Positions 6,882 to 15,504 of a stretch of 38,213 nucleotides of DNA are shown in pieces. The notes beneath the pieces were generated by a model. That model made no database searches. It was not told the DNA's origin and saw only the letters and a program-made list of their open reading frames with translations. Numbering within the stretch: position 1 is the stretch's first letter; every line of letters begins with the position of its first letter. The stretch comes from Marinitenerispora sediminis. Lineage in GTDB: Bacteria; Actinomycetota; Actinomycetes; Streptosporangiales; Streptosporangiaceae. Where the stretch lies: positions 1 to 38,213 of the forward strand of contig NZ_QEIO01000044.1 of NCBI RefSeq assembly GCF_003336425.1, written 5' to 3'. Both the position numbers and the translations under genes were made by a program.

Positions 6882-8846
6882 TCACGCGGCCGCGACGCGG
6901 TGCTCGGTCTGGGTCCGCTCCCGGTGCCGCGCCGCCTGGTACTTGCCGAGCTTGGCGGTGGCCGCCTGCTTCTCCTCGGGGGTCTCCGGCAGTCCGCGCG
7001 GGTGGTCGAGGGCCGAGTAGAGCTGCACCTCGTTGCCGGACGTGCGCGCGGACTTGATGTCCTCCGCGGCCGCGGAGGCGCGCTCCCGGCCCGTCTGGAC
7101 GGTCACCTTCGGCTCGTCGGCCGGCGCGGCGGCCCGCCTGTCCTCGGCCGCCGGCGCGGAAGCCCGGCGGTCCTCGGCGGCCTCCCGGGGACGCTCCGGG
7201 GCCACCCTGACCGCGTCGCGGCCCAGCTGCTCCCGCTCGCCGGACACCTGGTGCGCGGCCTGGGCCGGGGTGTACCCCTCGTTGGTCCGCAGGTCGAAGT
7301 ACCGCTCGGCCGTCTGCCTCTCCAGGGCGTTCTCCGAGCCGCGCAGGCCGTACATCGCCTGGTCCATCTGGCGCCCCTCCTCGGGGCCGAGTTCCGGTCC
7401 CAGGCCGGACCTGCGCTGCCGCTCCTCGGTCTCGGCCGCCCTCTGGTGGACCTGCTGCTCCCGCTCCTCGCGCTGGGCGGTCGTCTCGACCCGCGTGGGG
7501 TCGGCCGCGTCCCGGCGGGCCTCCTCGGACCGGGCGTCCGAGACCCGCCACTCCCCCGTCATGTCCTTCGCGCCCAACTGGGCGTTCGGGTCCATCGGGT
7601 GCGCGTCGTTGTCGATCTCGTCCCGAAGCTTGTTCATCGCCTCCGCCGGGGACTTGCCCTCGGCCCGGAGCTCGAAGTAGCGGTCGGCCACGGCGGGGTT
7701 GCGGCCGCGCAACTGCCCCATGGACTCGTCGAGCCGCTCCCCCGCCTCCCCGCTGATCTTCGCCCCCCGCGCGGCGTGCAGGTGGATGGCGTCGATCATG
7801 TCCTGCAGGTGGTGCGGATCGAGGCTGCTCAGCAGGTCGGGGTTGGCCGTCTGGCGCTGCCAGTAGTCGCCGACGGGCTGGCTCTCCCCCGCGTAGGGCA
7901 GTGCGGCGTCGAAGGCGGCCAGCCGGTTCAGCCGCTCCGACTCCAGGTTCGGGTTCGAGGTCGCGGTGGCCTCGATCAGCAGGTGCCGCCGGTACGCCTC
8001 GTACATGGCGGGTTGGCGGTTGCGCACCGACCTCTCGACCCTGCGGCGGACCACGTCCGCCTGTGGATCGATCGAAGCGATGGAACTGGCCCAGACCGCG
8101 TTGAGTTCGTCCAGCGGAGCGGTGTCCGGGTCCCACGTACCGCCCTGCGCGGCCTGCCACGCGTCGCCGAAGTCCTCAGCGCCCTGGAGTCCTGGCATGT
8201 TCTGTCGACTCGCCTGCCACATCCCCTCAAGCCGGCCGAGGAGGCGTTCCTGACGGCCGACGTTGCGCAGCATCTGGTCGACGTCGCGCGCGGTCACGCC
8301 TTCGAGGATGCGGCCGACGTTCTCGGGGTCGGCGATAGCGGCCTTCGCTTCGGGAGAGAGGTCGGAGCGCTTCTCCGCCTCCGCGCCGAGCGCCCCGGCG
8401 ACCTCCTGGGCGTCGGCGGAGCGGATGACCACCAGCACCTGTTGGATGATGATCGGCGACGGCTGCGGATGGATCGTCCGGTTGTTGTCAGCGCCCCGCC
8501 GCAGGTGCCCGTTGCGGCTCAGGTAGCCGAGCGTCGCCCACAGCAGCCCCGCGGTCTTCATCATGGACGAGGACTTGCCCAGGCCGCTGAAGAACGCCTT
8601 CTCCATGGCGTCCATGAAGGGGTCCGACTGCCTGCCGCTGCCTCCGGCCATGAAGGCGGAGGCGATGCCGGGCCCCAGCGCGCCCTGGAGCACGGAGCCG
8701 CGCCGGTCCCGGTCGCCGAACACCCGGCGGCCGTCGTCACCGCTGCCGCCGCTACCGGAGCCGCCCGTCCCGCCGCCGCCTCCGGGCCCGTCGCCCTGCT
8801 CCTCGCCGCGCCGCACGTTCCGGACGGCTGTGCTGGTCTCGCTCAT
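6882..8846 (-). CDS. Large protein of the secretion operon, paralogue of the adjacent 489-aa protein
   Basis: 654 aa from ATG 8846 behind GGAGTTGAGGG. A Gly/Ser-rich start (about 20-40) is followed by a region with weak hydrophobic character (about 95-110) and then a helical domain (about 140-420). That domain clearly matches the upstream neighbour: DPENVGRILEG against DPEEVARILQG, PAMYEAYRRH against PLMYAAYERG, and NPAVADRYFEL against NPAVAGRYLEI. The C-terminal 230 residues are Glu/Arg-rich and contain a short tandem repeat (AAEDRRASAP, AAEDRRAAAP). No enzymatic motif is seen. Its place between the coupling ATPase and DUF4913 genes suggests a cytoplasmic or peripheral accessory of the secretion machine, perhaps substrate handling. 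Confidence 0.8.
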   Translation of the reverse strand: MSETSTAVRNVRRGEEQGDGPGGGGGTGGSGSGGSGDDGRRVFGDRDRRGSVLQGALGPGIASAFMAGGSGRQSDPFMDAMEKAFFSGLGKSSSMMKTAGLLWATLGYLSRNGHLRRGADNNRTIHPQPSPIIIQQVLVVIRSADAQEVAGALGAEAEKRSDLSPEAKAAIADPENVGRILEGVTARDVDQMLRNVGRQERLLGRLEGMWQASRQNMPGLQGAEDFGDAWQAAQGGTWDPDTAPLDELNAVWASSIASIDPQADVVRRRVERSVRNRQPAMYEAYRRHLLIEATATSNPNLESERLNRLAAFDAALPYAGESQPVGDYWQRQTANPDLLSSLDPHHLQDMIDAIHLHAARGAKISGEAGERLDESMGQLRGRNPAVADRYFELRAEGKSPAEAMNKLRDEIDNDAHPMDPNAQLGAKDMTGEWRVSDARSEEARRDAADPTRVETTAQREEREQQVHQRAAETEERQRRSGLGPELGPEEGRQMDQAMYGLRGSENALERQTAERYFDLRTNEGYTPAQAAHQVSGEREQLGRDAVRVAPERPREAAEDRRASAPAAEDRRAAAPADEPKVTVQTGRERASAAAEDIKSARTSGNEVQLYSALDHPRGLPETPEEKQAATAKLGKYQAARHRERTQTEHRVAAA

Positions 8847-8892
8847 CCCTCAACTCCTTCACCCGGCCCAGCACAGGCTGTGCCGATGCTCC

Positions 8893-8928
8893 TGCGTCCC
8901 TCCCCGCACGGTCGCGGGGAGGGACGCA
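8893..8928 (-). terminator. Perfect 15-bp hairpin between the two paralogous genes
   Basis: Arms 8893-8907 and 8914-8928 pair perfectly (core GCGTCCCTCCCCGC) around a 6-base loop. They lie in the 121-base gap between the stop at 8968 and the start at 8846. As the genes look co-directional and functionally linked, it may be a partial terminator or a mark for mRNA processing rather than the operon's end. Confidence 0.65.
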
Positions 8929-8967
8929 CGCCCGCCCCGCGCCGCCGGCACCCTCCCGGGGCCGACG

Positions 8968-10437
8968 TCACCGCTTGACGGCGCCGTGCCGTCGCATGTC
9001 ATCCCCGGCGCGGTCCCGCCAGCTCCGCTCGCCGCCCCGGTCCGCGCCGCGGGAGGTCTCCCCGACGTGCACGTGGATCTCGATCTTCGGCTCCGAGCGG
9101 CCGGCCGCCTCCTCCTTCGCCGCGGCGTCCTTGAGCTTGGCGCCGGGCTCGAAGGGGTGTCCCGCGGTCTCCTCCCGGAGCTTGCGGTAGGTCCCGGTGG
9201 GGCTCGACTCCGCGGTACCGTGCATGATCTCCAGGTACCGCCCCGCGACGGCGGGATTCTCGGCGGACAGGCGGCGCACGGCCGTGTCCAGCAGGTGCGG
9301 CGCCTCCGCGTCCCCCGCCTCGGCCTTGGCCTGGAGGGCGTCCACCATGTCCTTGACCTGCTCCCGGTCGGTGGTGGACAGCCACTTCGGGTCCGTGACC
9401 TTCGCCCGGTGGAACTCCTCCACCGGCATCCGCGCCTCGGTGTCGTACAGCGCCGCCTTCGCCAGGCCGTCGAGTACGGCCTGCGCGCGCGTCTCGGCGC
9501 TCGGCGCGGCCTCCCCGGCCTCCGCCGCCCGCTTCCCGCGCTCGTACGCCGCGTACATGAGCGGCGAGCGCTCACGGAGCTCCGCCTCGGCCTGGCCGAG
9601 CGCCGTGCGGGCCTCGGGGTCCGTCGAGGCGGCGGCACTCGCCATAACCGCCATCAGGTCGTCCGCGGACGCGTTGGTGATCTGCCACCGCTCGTCCTGG
9701 GCGACCTTCCAGGTCGCCTCGAAGTCCCGGTACTCGGGGAACCGGGCGATGCCGCCCAGCCGCTCGCCCCACACCTCGTTGAGGCCCGCGTACAGCTCCT
9801 CGGCGTTCGTGCGCACGGCCTGGTTGACGGTGCCCGCGTCGATGCCCTGGAGGATGCGCGCGACCTCTTCGGGGTCCGAGAGCCGCCGCCGCACCGCCTC
9901 CGGGATCTCCGGATGGTCCTTCAGCGCCTCGCCGAGAGCGGCGGCGAGCTCCACCGGGTCGATGCCGCGGACGGCGGCGGCCGTGTCCTCCGCCACGTTC
10001 TCCGACAGCTCCGGCCGGGTGATCTGGTCGTCGCGCTGCCAGCCCTGCTGCCGGCGGTTGCGCAGCCGGCTCAGTCCGCCGAGCAGCGAGCGGAGCAGCC
10101 ATTTGCCGAGTCGCCCGACGCCCTTCGTCAGGCCCCAGAGCGCACGCAGTGCCGGCCGCGCCCACTGCACGGAGCGGAAGGCGCCCGCGACGTTCTGGTG
10201 GGCGACGTTGGTCGTGGTGTCGGCCAGACCGTGGCCGTTGGCGTGCCCGAATCTCGCGAAACCGGGCCCGTGGAGATCCACTCCCCTCGCGCGTGCCCGG
10301 TCGATGTCGGCCTGCCGGACCTTCTCCGCCGTCTCCTGCGAGGCCCCCCGGCCATCACCGTCCACGCCACGGTCGTCCAGGCTCCCCCGGTGCCGCGGAT
10401 CCGCCGAAGGCCCCGAAGGTCCTCTCTCGTCCGCCAT
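8968..10437 (-). CDS. 489-aa protein of the secretion operon, paralogue of the 654-aa neighbour
   Basis: ATG 10437 lies behind GGAGTGAGGA. The N-terminal 70 residues are polar and disordered. A stretch rich in Trp, Leu and Arg (about 90-130, WARPALRALWGLTKGVGRLGKW) could be an amphipathic membrane-binding region. A helical domain follows (about 150-410) with two blocks shared with the 654-aa protein: DPEEVARILQGI to LMYAAYE, and DPKWLSTTDREQVKDMVDAL to NPAVAGRYLEI. The last 70 residues are charged (KIEIHVHVGE). Function unknown. It lies 52 bases after the coupling ATPase gene. The shared order of blocks shows that the pair arose by duplication and then diverged widely. Confidence 0.8.
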   Translation of the reverse strand: MADERGPSGPSADPRHRGSLDDRGVDGDGRGASQETAEKVRQADIDRARARGVDLHGPGFARFGHANGHGLADTTTNVAHQNVAGAFRSVQWARPALRALWGLTKGVGRLGKWLLRSLLGGLSRLRNRRQQGWQRDDQITRPELSENVAEDTAAAVRGIDPVELAAALGEALKDHPEIPEAVRRRLSDPEEVARILQGIDAGTVNQAVRTNAEELYAGLNEVWGERLGGIARFPEYRDFEATWKVAQDERWQITNASADDLMAVMASAAASTDPEARTALGQAEAELRERSPLMYAAYERGKRAAEAGEAAPSAETRAQAVLDGLAKAALYDTEARMPVEEFHRAKVTDPKWLSTTDREQVKDMVDALQAKAEAGDAEAPHLLDTAVRRLSAENPAVAGRYLEIMHGTAESSPTGTYRKLREETAGHPFEPGAKLKDAAAKEEAAGRSEPKIEIHVHVGETSRGADRGGERSWRDRAGDDMRRHGAVKR

Positions 10438-10489
10438 TCCTCACTCCTCACCTTTGAGGCGAATACTGCTGTGGCACGGTACTCCGGGA

Positions 10490-12331
10490 TCACGACTCCA
10501 CGGCCGTGCTCCCCGCTCCGGCTCCGTACCGGCGCTGCGCTCCCTCGGTGATCGCCTGCTCGGCCTCCTTGATGGCCGCGCTCACGGCCGCGGAGTCCTT
10601 GCCCTTGTACCAGGGGCACATCTTCACGAGCGTCGCCTGGGCCGCGGTCGCGAAGATCAGCGCCTCGCCCTTCTCGATACGCCGGATGTCGGCGCCCTCC
10701 ATGATCTCCTGGCGCCGCAGCTGCACCGAGTGGTTGCCCTTGCCGTCGCCGTAGCTGAACGAGGTGGTCGACACGTCGTGCTGCCCGATGAGCTTGGACA
10801 GCGCGTCCACGATCTTGTGGTCGTCCAGGCCTGCGCCGAACACCTTGACCGTCGCGGCCGACCACATGGCCTCCATGCCGTTCTCCGTCCACACCCGCAC
10901 GCCCTGCCGGTAGCTCTGCAGGATGGTGACCGGGATGATGCCGCGCGAGCCGAGGTGGGAGTACAGGTCGGGCAGGTCGGAGATCTTGCAGATGTTGGCG
11001 GCCTCGTCCAGCACCGCGACCAGCGGCGGGTCGAGCCGGCCGCCCATGCCCTCCGAGCCCTCCTCACCGGCGATGAAGATGGCGTCGGTCATCGCGGCGA
11101 TCAGCGGCGCGGCGGCCGAGCGCGACTTGCTCAGCAGGTGCAGCGTCTGCTTGGACTTCACGAACTCCCGCGGGTTGAACTCGTCCAGCTCGCGGCCGTC
11201 CTTGGGCGGGCAGACCCACTCCATGATCTCGGGGTCGTCCAGGCAGCGGGCGGCGGTGCGCGCGGTGGTGTAGATGCCGTCGCGGGTCTCGCTCACGATG
11301 TTCTGGGTCTCGCGCAGCGCCTCGGCGTAGGCGATGAACCCGTGCTCGAACAGGATGTCCACCGGACGCGGCTGCTTGGCGTCGTGCAGCCACTCGCCGA
11401 CCGTCTCCAGCGACTCGCCCTCCAGCGCCGCGGCGAGGATGAGCTGGGAGATCAGCGCCTTGGCCGCCGGCCCCCACATGTCCTTCTTGGAGTCGTCGTC
11501 ATCGATGGTGAGGACGAAGTGGCCGGCGAGGCGGTGCGCCTCCTCCACGGTGCGCACGGTGCCCAGCGGGTTCCACCAGAACGCCTGCGGCTGGTGGGTG
11601 ATGCGCTGCGGGTCGAACAGCCACACCCGCTCGCCGGTGCGCAGCTCGCGGATCCGCGCGGTGGCCGACCAGACGTCGCCCTTGTTGCTGGTGGCCAGGG
11701 CCGGGCCCGGCGCGTCCAGCACGTAGGGGATGGCCAGCCCGGTGGTCTTGCCCGCGCGCGGCGCCATGTAGGCGAGGATGGTGTCCTCCCAGGAGGCGAA
11801 GAGCCGCGACCCGGTCCGGCCGCGCGGGAGCTTGATGTCGCCGAGGACCAGGCCGACCTCCTCCTGCTTCAAGCTCTTGCCGGTGCGGCCCTTCAGCGTG
11901 TGCTTGCGCAGCCGGACCGCCTTCTCCGCCGCCTCCGGCCGGGCCAGCTCGGCCACCCACTTGTTGCCGACGTTGAGCGCCCGCACCGGGTCGCCCTCGT
12001 CGCCGAAGCGGCCCCGGACGAACCGGAACGCGTAGCGTCCCGCGAAGAAAAGCCCGGTGGCGAAGGCCAGGCAGAGCAGCACCACGAGGAAGGTCGGCGT
12101 GCCCGGCCACGCGGTGGCGGTGTCCCCGGTGAAGAGCGCGAACGCCCACCCGGCGCCGAAGCCGCCGACGTCACCCCCGCTGAGCAGCGACGCGAGCCAC
12201 GCCGCCACCCACACCAGGAACACCAGCCCGACCAGCCCCCAGATGGCGGCGAGCACCAGCAGCGGCGGCGTGCCCGCCGCCATGGCACCGCCGCGCGGCT
12301 GGTACCTGTTGTTCTTGTTCTGCGAGGACAC
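10490..12331 (-). CDS. VirD4/TraG-type coupling protein ATPase
   Basis: 613 aa. Coupling proteins are inner-membrane hexameric ATPases that hand substrate to a type IV secretion channel. Two membrane segments are seen (about 22-50 and 78-100). Walker A is APRAGKTTG (about 190-198), a form with Arg where most P-loops have Gly, and it is followed by SNKGDVW, the TraG/VirD4-type block after the P-loop. Walker B is PPLVAVLDEAANI (about 435-447), followed by ILQSYRQG. The length is normal for the family. The gene starts 6 bases after the VirB4-type ATPase stop, so the two are coupled. Without a relaxase in the window, its substrate (DNA or protein) cannot be told. Confidence 0.93.
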   Translation of the reverse strand: MSSQNKNNRYQPRGGAMAAGTPPLLVLAAIWGLVGLVFLVWVAAWLASLLSGGDVGGFGAGWAFALFTGDTATAWPGTPTFLVVLLCLAFATGLFFAGRYAFRFVRGRFGDEGDPVRALNVGNKWVAELARPEAAEKAVRLRKHTLKGRTGKSLKQEEVGLVLGDIKLPRGRTGSRLFASWEDTILAYMAPRAGKTTGLAIPYVLDAPGPALATSNKGDVWSATARIRELRTGERVWLFDPQRITHQPQAFWWNPLGTVRTVEEAHRLAGHFVLTIDDDDSKKDMWGPAAKALISQLILAAALEGESLETVGEWLHDAKQPRPVDILFEHGFIAYAEALRETQNIVSETRDGIYTTARTAARCLDDPEIMEWVCPPKDGRELDEFNPREFVKSKQTLHLLSKSRSAAAPLIAAMTDAIFIAGEEGSEGMGGRLDPPLVAVLDEAANICKISDLPDLYSHLGSRGIIPVTILQSYRQGVRVWTENGMEAMWSAATVKVFGAGLDDHKIVDALSKLIGQHDVSTTSFSYGDGKGNHSVQLRRQEIMEGADIRRIEKGEALIFATAAQATLVKMCPWYKGKDSAAVSAAIKEAEQAITEGAQRRYGAGAGSTAVES

Positions 12332-12337
12332 CGTCGA

Positions 12338-13999
12338 TCACACCCTCCGAATCGCCTGGTCGGTGTCGTACAGCTCGAACTCGTCCCCGGTGAGCGTCAT
12401 CTGCACCGGGATGCCGAGCCGCTCGGCGCCGGTCTTGATCAGGTACTTGCCGCGGCCGGGGTGCAGCGTGCCCGGCTGCCAGGAGTCCGGCGAGGACCAC
12501 GACGACACCAGCCCCTGCTCGGGGCCGGTGAGCGGGGTGATCTGGTTGACGCTGGCGAGCTCGCGCGGCGGCAGCCCCGCCAGGACGGTGATGGCGGAGC
12601 GGTCCACGAACCCGCGGGCCTTGGCGCGGTCCTCCTCGGTCGCCAGCGCCTCCAGGTCGCTGAGCGAGTGCGTGACCATCACCGAGGCCATGCCCTTGCT
12701 CCGGTTGAGCCGGGTCAGCGAGTCGGCGTACTCCACGAGGCCGGGCGCACCGCGCAGGGCCCGCCACAGCTCGTCCATGACGCCGATGTAGGAGCGCCGC
12801 CGGATGAGGCCGTTGTCCGCGAGCACCGCCGCCGCGTCGACCATGCCGAACCCGTAGCTCCAGGTGCACAGCATCGCCGCGGTGAGCAGCTTGTCGCCGG
12901 CGGCGCCGACCCGGGAGATGTCCACGCTGACGCCGGGCGCCTCAAGGTCGATCGGGTTGGTGGTGGGGCCGTCGAACACGCCGGCCAGCGAGCCGGTGCA
13001 CAGCAGCCGCAGCGTGAACACCAGCCCGTCGACCCGCTCGTCGTAGCGGTCACGGGTGCCGGCGCGCGCCAGCGAGCGGATGCGCTCGGGCCCCTCCTCG
13101 ATCACCTGGAGCACGTCGATGACGGTGGGCTGCCGGGTGGACCCGAGCCGCTCGTCGAGCAGGTCGATCGCGGCACCGAGCACCACCTCCTCGGCGTTGG
13201 TGATGCGGTCCTCGCGGATCAGCGTGCACAGCGCCATGAGCAGCGAGATGCGGCGGGACCGCACCTCCCAGCGCAGCTTCTCCCGCTCGTCCTCGCTCAG
13301 GTGCGACATGGAGACGCCCAGCGGGCCGGCGTCCAGCGGGTTGATCCGGTCCAGCCCGCGGCCGATCCGCACCACCTGGCCGCCCAGGTACTGGATGAGG
13401 TTGGTGTAGTCGGGCTTGGTGTCGCCCAGGATGATGGCCTGGGTGCCGAACGACACCGCGCCGGTGACCATGCGCTTGACCAGCGTGGACTTGCCGGTAC
13501 CGGGCTGGCCCAGCACGAAGCAGCCCGGGTTGGTGATCAGGCCGGCGCGCAGCCACGCCAGCGGGTCCAGGCAGACCACCTCGCCCGAGAGCAGGTCCCG
13601 GCCGATGGGGGTGCCCACCGACGGCGGCTTGCTGCTGGTGACGAACGGGAAGAGCCCGCACGCCTGGGCCGTGGTGGCCTGGTACTCGGGGACGTTCGGT
13701 ATGTTCGCCGACATCCCGCCGCCGGTGTGCGGCCAGCCCATGAGCGGCGCGACGACCTCGTCCTTGTCGGCACCGGTGGCGAGGTCCTGGGCGTCGCGCT
13801 CGGCGGTGCGTCCGCGCCCGGAGGGCGGGCGGCGGCCCTTCGCGGCGCGCCGGTTCTCCCGCTTCTCGCGCTTGGCTGCGGCGCGCAGCTCCTTCTTCGC
13901 CGCCTTGCGCTCCCGCCGGGACATCTTGCCCGGACGGCCCGGCGGGATGGAGGCGTCGGGGCCCCCGGCGAACGGTGCGTCCTTGTTCGTCACGACCAC
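12338..13999 (-). CDS. VirB4/TraC-type conjugation ATPase, C-terminal motor half
   Basis: 553 aa from GTG 13999. VirB4 ATPases power assembly of type IV secretion systems and substrate transfer. The first 70 residues are highly basic (KAAKKELRAAAKREKRENRRAAKGRR). The ATPase core has Walker A GQPGTGKST (about 164-172), GDTKPDYTN (about 192-200), INPLDAG (about 219-225), and Walker B SYIGVMDELWRAL (about 403-415), then VTHSLSDLEAL, the downstream sensor-like block. The protein lacks the long N-terminal domain of typical VirB4, which is probably supplied by the separate SCO6880-type protein just upstream (gap about 10 bases). It is cytoplasmic or membrane-associated, as judged from the sequence. 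Confidence 0.92.
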   Translation of the reverse strand: MVVTNKDAPFAGGPDASIPPGRPGKMSRRERKAAKKELRAAAKREKRENRRAAKGRRPPSGRGRTAERDAQDLATGADKDEVVAPLMGWPHTGGGMSANIPNVPEYQATTAQACGLFPFVTSSKPPSVGTPIGRDLLSGEVVCLDPLAWLRAGLITNPGCFVLGQPGTGKSTLVKRMVTGAVSFGTQAIILGDTKPDYTNLIQYLGGQVVRIGRGLDRINPLDAGPLGVSMSHLSEDEREKLRWEVRSRRISLLMALCTLIREDRITNAEEVVLGAAIDLLDERLGSTRQPTVIDVLQVIEEGPERIRSLARAGTRDRYDERVDGLVFTLRLLCTGSLAGVFDGPTTNPIDLEAPGVSVDISRVGAAGDKLLTAAMLCTWSYGFGMVDAAAVLADNGLIRRRSYIGVMDELWRALRGAPGLVEYADSLTRLNRSKGMASVMVTHSLSDLEALATEEDRAKARGFVDRSAITVLAGLPPRELASVNQITPLTGPEQGLVSSWSSPDSWQPGTLHPGRGKYLIKTGAERLGIPVQMTLTGDEFELYDTDQAIRRV

Positions 14000-14009
14000 G
14001 GCGGAGTTC

Positions 14010-15476
14010 CTAACTCATGTTCCGCTGGATGAGGTACGGCGGGCAGACGCCGAGCGGCAGGGTGGTCGCGAACGCGACGTCCTGGCTGCCCCAGGCGCGG
14101 CGCAGCCGGATCCGCGACGTCTCGGCGGCCGACTCGGTGTGGGAGACCGCGCGGTCCAGTTCGTCGGGGTCGTCCACCGTGACCGAGGCGTACAGGCTCA
14201 TCTGCACCAGGCCGGCGCCCATGGTCTCCTCGCGCGCCGCCTGCCGGGCGTAGGCCAGGTCCTGGCTGTCGCGGGCGCTCACCCGGTGCCGCACCCGCAT
14301 GGCGAGCTCGCTCTTGTACTGGGCGGCGGAGTTCTGCGTCTCCAGGGCGCGGGCCGCGGAGGCGGCCGGCCACGGGCGGAACAGCAGGGTGGTCCGCTTC
14401 GTCCACCGGGTGGGGGCGAGCAGCTGCGACAGCACGGTGCTGGTGACGTGCGTGCGGGGCGCCTGCTGCCAGATCCAGGCGACGCTCATGCCGCTGTCGT
14501 GGATGTAGTGGTCGTGCATGGTCTCGGCGCCGACCGGCGTGGCGTCGGACCAGTCCTTGGTGGTGATGTCGCCCGAGGCGAGCGCCTGCGAGACCGAGCC
14601 GCGGTGCGCCGGGTCGTAGGCGTTGCGCACGATGGTGACGAGCTGCTCCGGCGTCGCCCGGCCGATGACGCTGACGCCGCAGCTCCCCAGCCCGCTCTCC
14701 ACCTGGTTGAGGAAGTTGCCCACCTCCACCGCGGCCTCCAGCCGGTTCTTCGGGCTGGTCGGGAACTTGCGCGGGTCGAAGGTGATGGCGACCCGGGTCT
14801 CCACCTGGGCGCTCACGGCCGGGGCGAGCGCCACCAGGTCGCCCATGATCTTGCGTGCGGCCTCGGGGGAGCCCGGGTCGATCTCGGCCTCGATCTGGTC
14901 GCGCAGGGTCGATCCGGGGTCCGGGCTGGACTCCACGGTCACGGTGATCCACTGCACCCACGGCATGTAGCCGAAGCCGGCGAGCCAGTTGTGCCAGTTG
15001 GCCACCCAGGTGTCGACGTCGCCGTCCTCGGCCAGCCAGACGGAGTTGGAGGAGACGAGGATGGTGGCGGTCATGTGGCCGAGCCGCCGGTTCCAGGCGA
15101 TGCCGAACCGGCCGCCGCGGCCGTCCTCCGCCGAGAGCAGGGTGACCGGCGCGAGCACGCCGGGCAGCTGGAAGGCGCGCGGGTGCTCGACGAGGACGCC
15201 GGCACGGTAGCGGGTGCGGCCGCGGACGGTCGCCCACCACCACTTGGTGCGGGTCAGCAGGAAGCTCAGCAGCGAGCCGCCCTGCACCGGGATCAGGGCG
15301 AGCGCGAACGCCACCACCAGCGGCGGGACCAGGTAGGTGGCCAGCGCCTGGTCGATGAACGCCACGATCATCAACACGACCAGGCTGCCGAGCAGGGTCA
15401 TCGTCGAAGCGAAGCCCAACCCCATGAGCCCGATGCTGCGTTTGCGGCGCCATCCGCCGTAGGTACGCTGCGACAT
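14010..15476 (-). CDS. SCO6880-type conjugation protein (VirB3/PrgI-like helices plus VirB4 N-domain-like region)
   Basis: 488 aa from ATG 15476. It resembles the SCO6880 family from actinobacterial conjugation-like clusters. Two membrane helices lie near the N-terminus (about 18-45 and 49-72), the PrgI/VirB3 arrangement. A large soluble region follows (about 90-470) with motifs such as WVANWHNWLAGFGY, QWITVTVESSPDPG and RSGVS-type beta/alpha elements (RGSVSQALASGD). Its size and place directly before the ATPase suit the N-terminal half of VirB4, so the two genes together would make one VirB3-VirB4 unit. That is inference from order and size; no structural proof is available from the sequence alone. 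Confidence 0.85.
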   Translation of the reverse strand: MSQRTYGGWRRKRSIGLMGLGFASTMTLLGSLVVLMIVAFIDQALATYLVPPLVVAFALALIPVQGGSLLSFLLTRTKWWWATVRGRTRYRAGVLVEHPRAFQLPGVLAPVTLLSAEDGRGGRFGIAWNRRLGHMTATILVSSNSVWLAEDGDVDTWVANWHNWLAGFGYMPWVQWITVTVESSPDPGSTLRDQIEAEIDPGSPEAARKIMGDLVALAPAVSAQVETRVAITFDPRKFPTSPKNRLEAAVEVGNFLNQVESGLGSCGVSVIGRATPEQLVTIVRNAYDPAHRGSVSQALASGDITTKDWSDATPVGAETMHDHYIHDSGMSVAWIWQQAPRTHVTSTVLSQLLAPTRWTKRTTLLFRPWPAASAARALETQNSAAQYKSELAMRVRHRVSARDSQDLAYARQAAREETMGAGLVQMSLYASVTVDDPDELDRAVSHTESAAETSRIRLRRAWGSQDVAFATTLPLGVCPPYLIQRNMS

Positions 15477-15504
15477 CTCCTCGTCCTTACTCGATCAGTC
15501 CTGC

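Noticed and set aside
9197-14032. A 1611-aa plus-strand open frame
   Set aside because: It runs antisense to four well-supported minus-strand genes (489-aa protein, coupling ATPase, VirB4-type ATPase, SCO6880-type edge). Its protein is Arg/Ala/Gly-rich with no motif: a shadow made by high GC.
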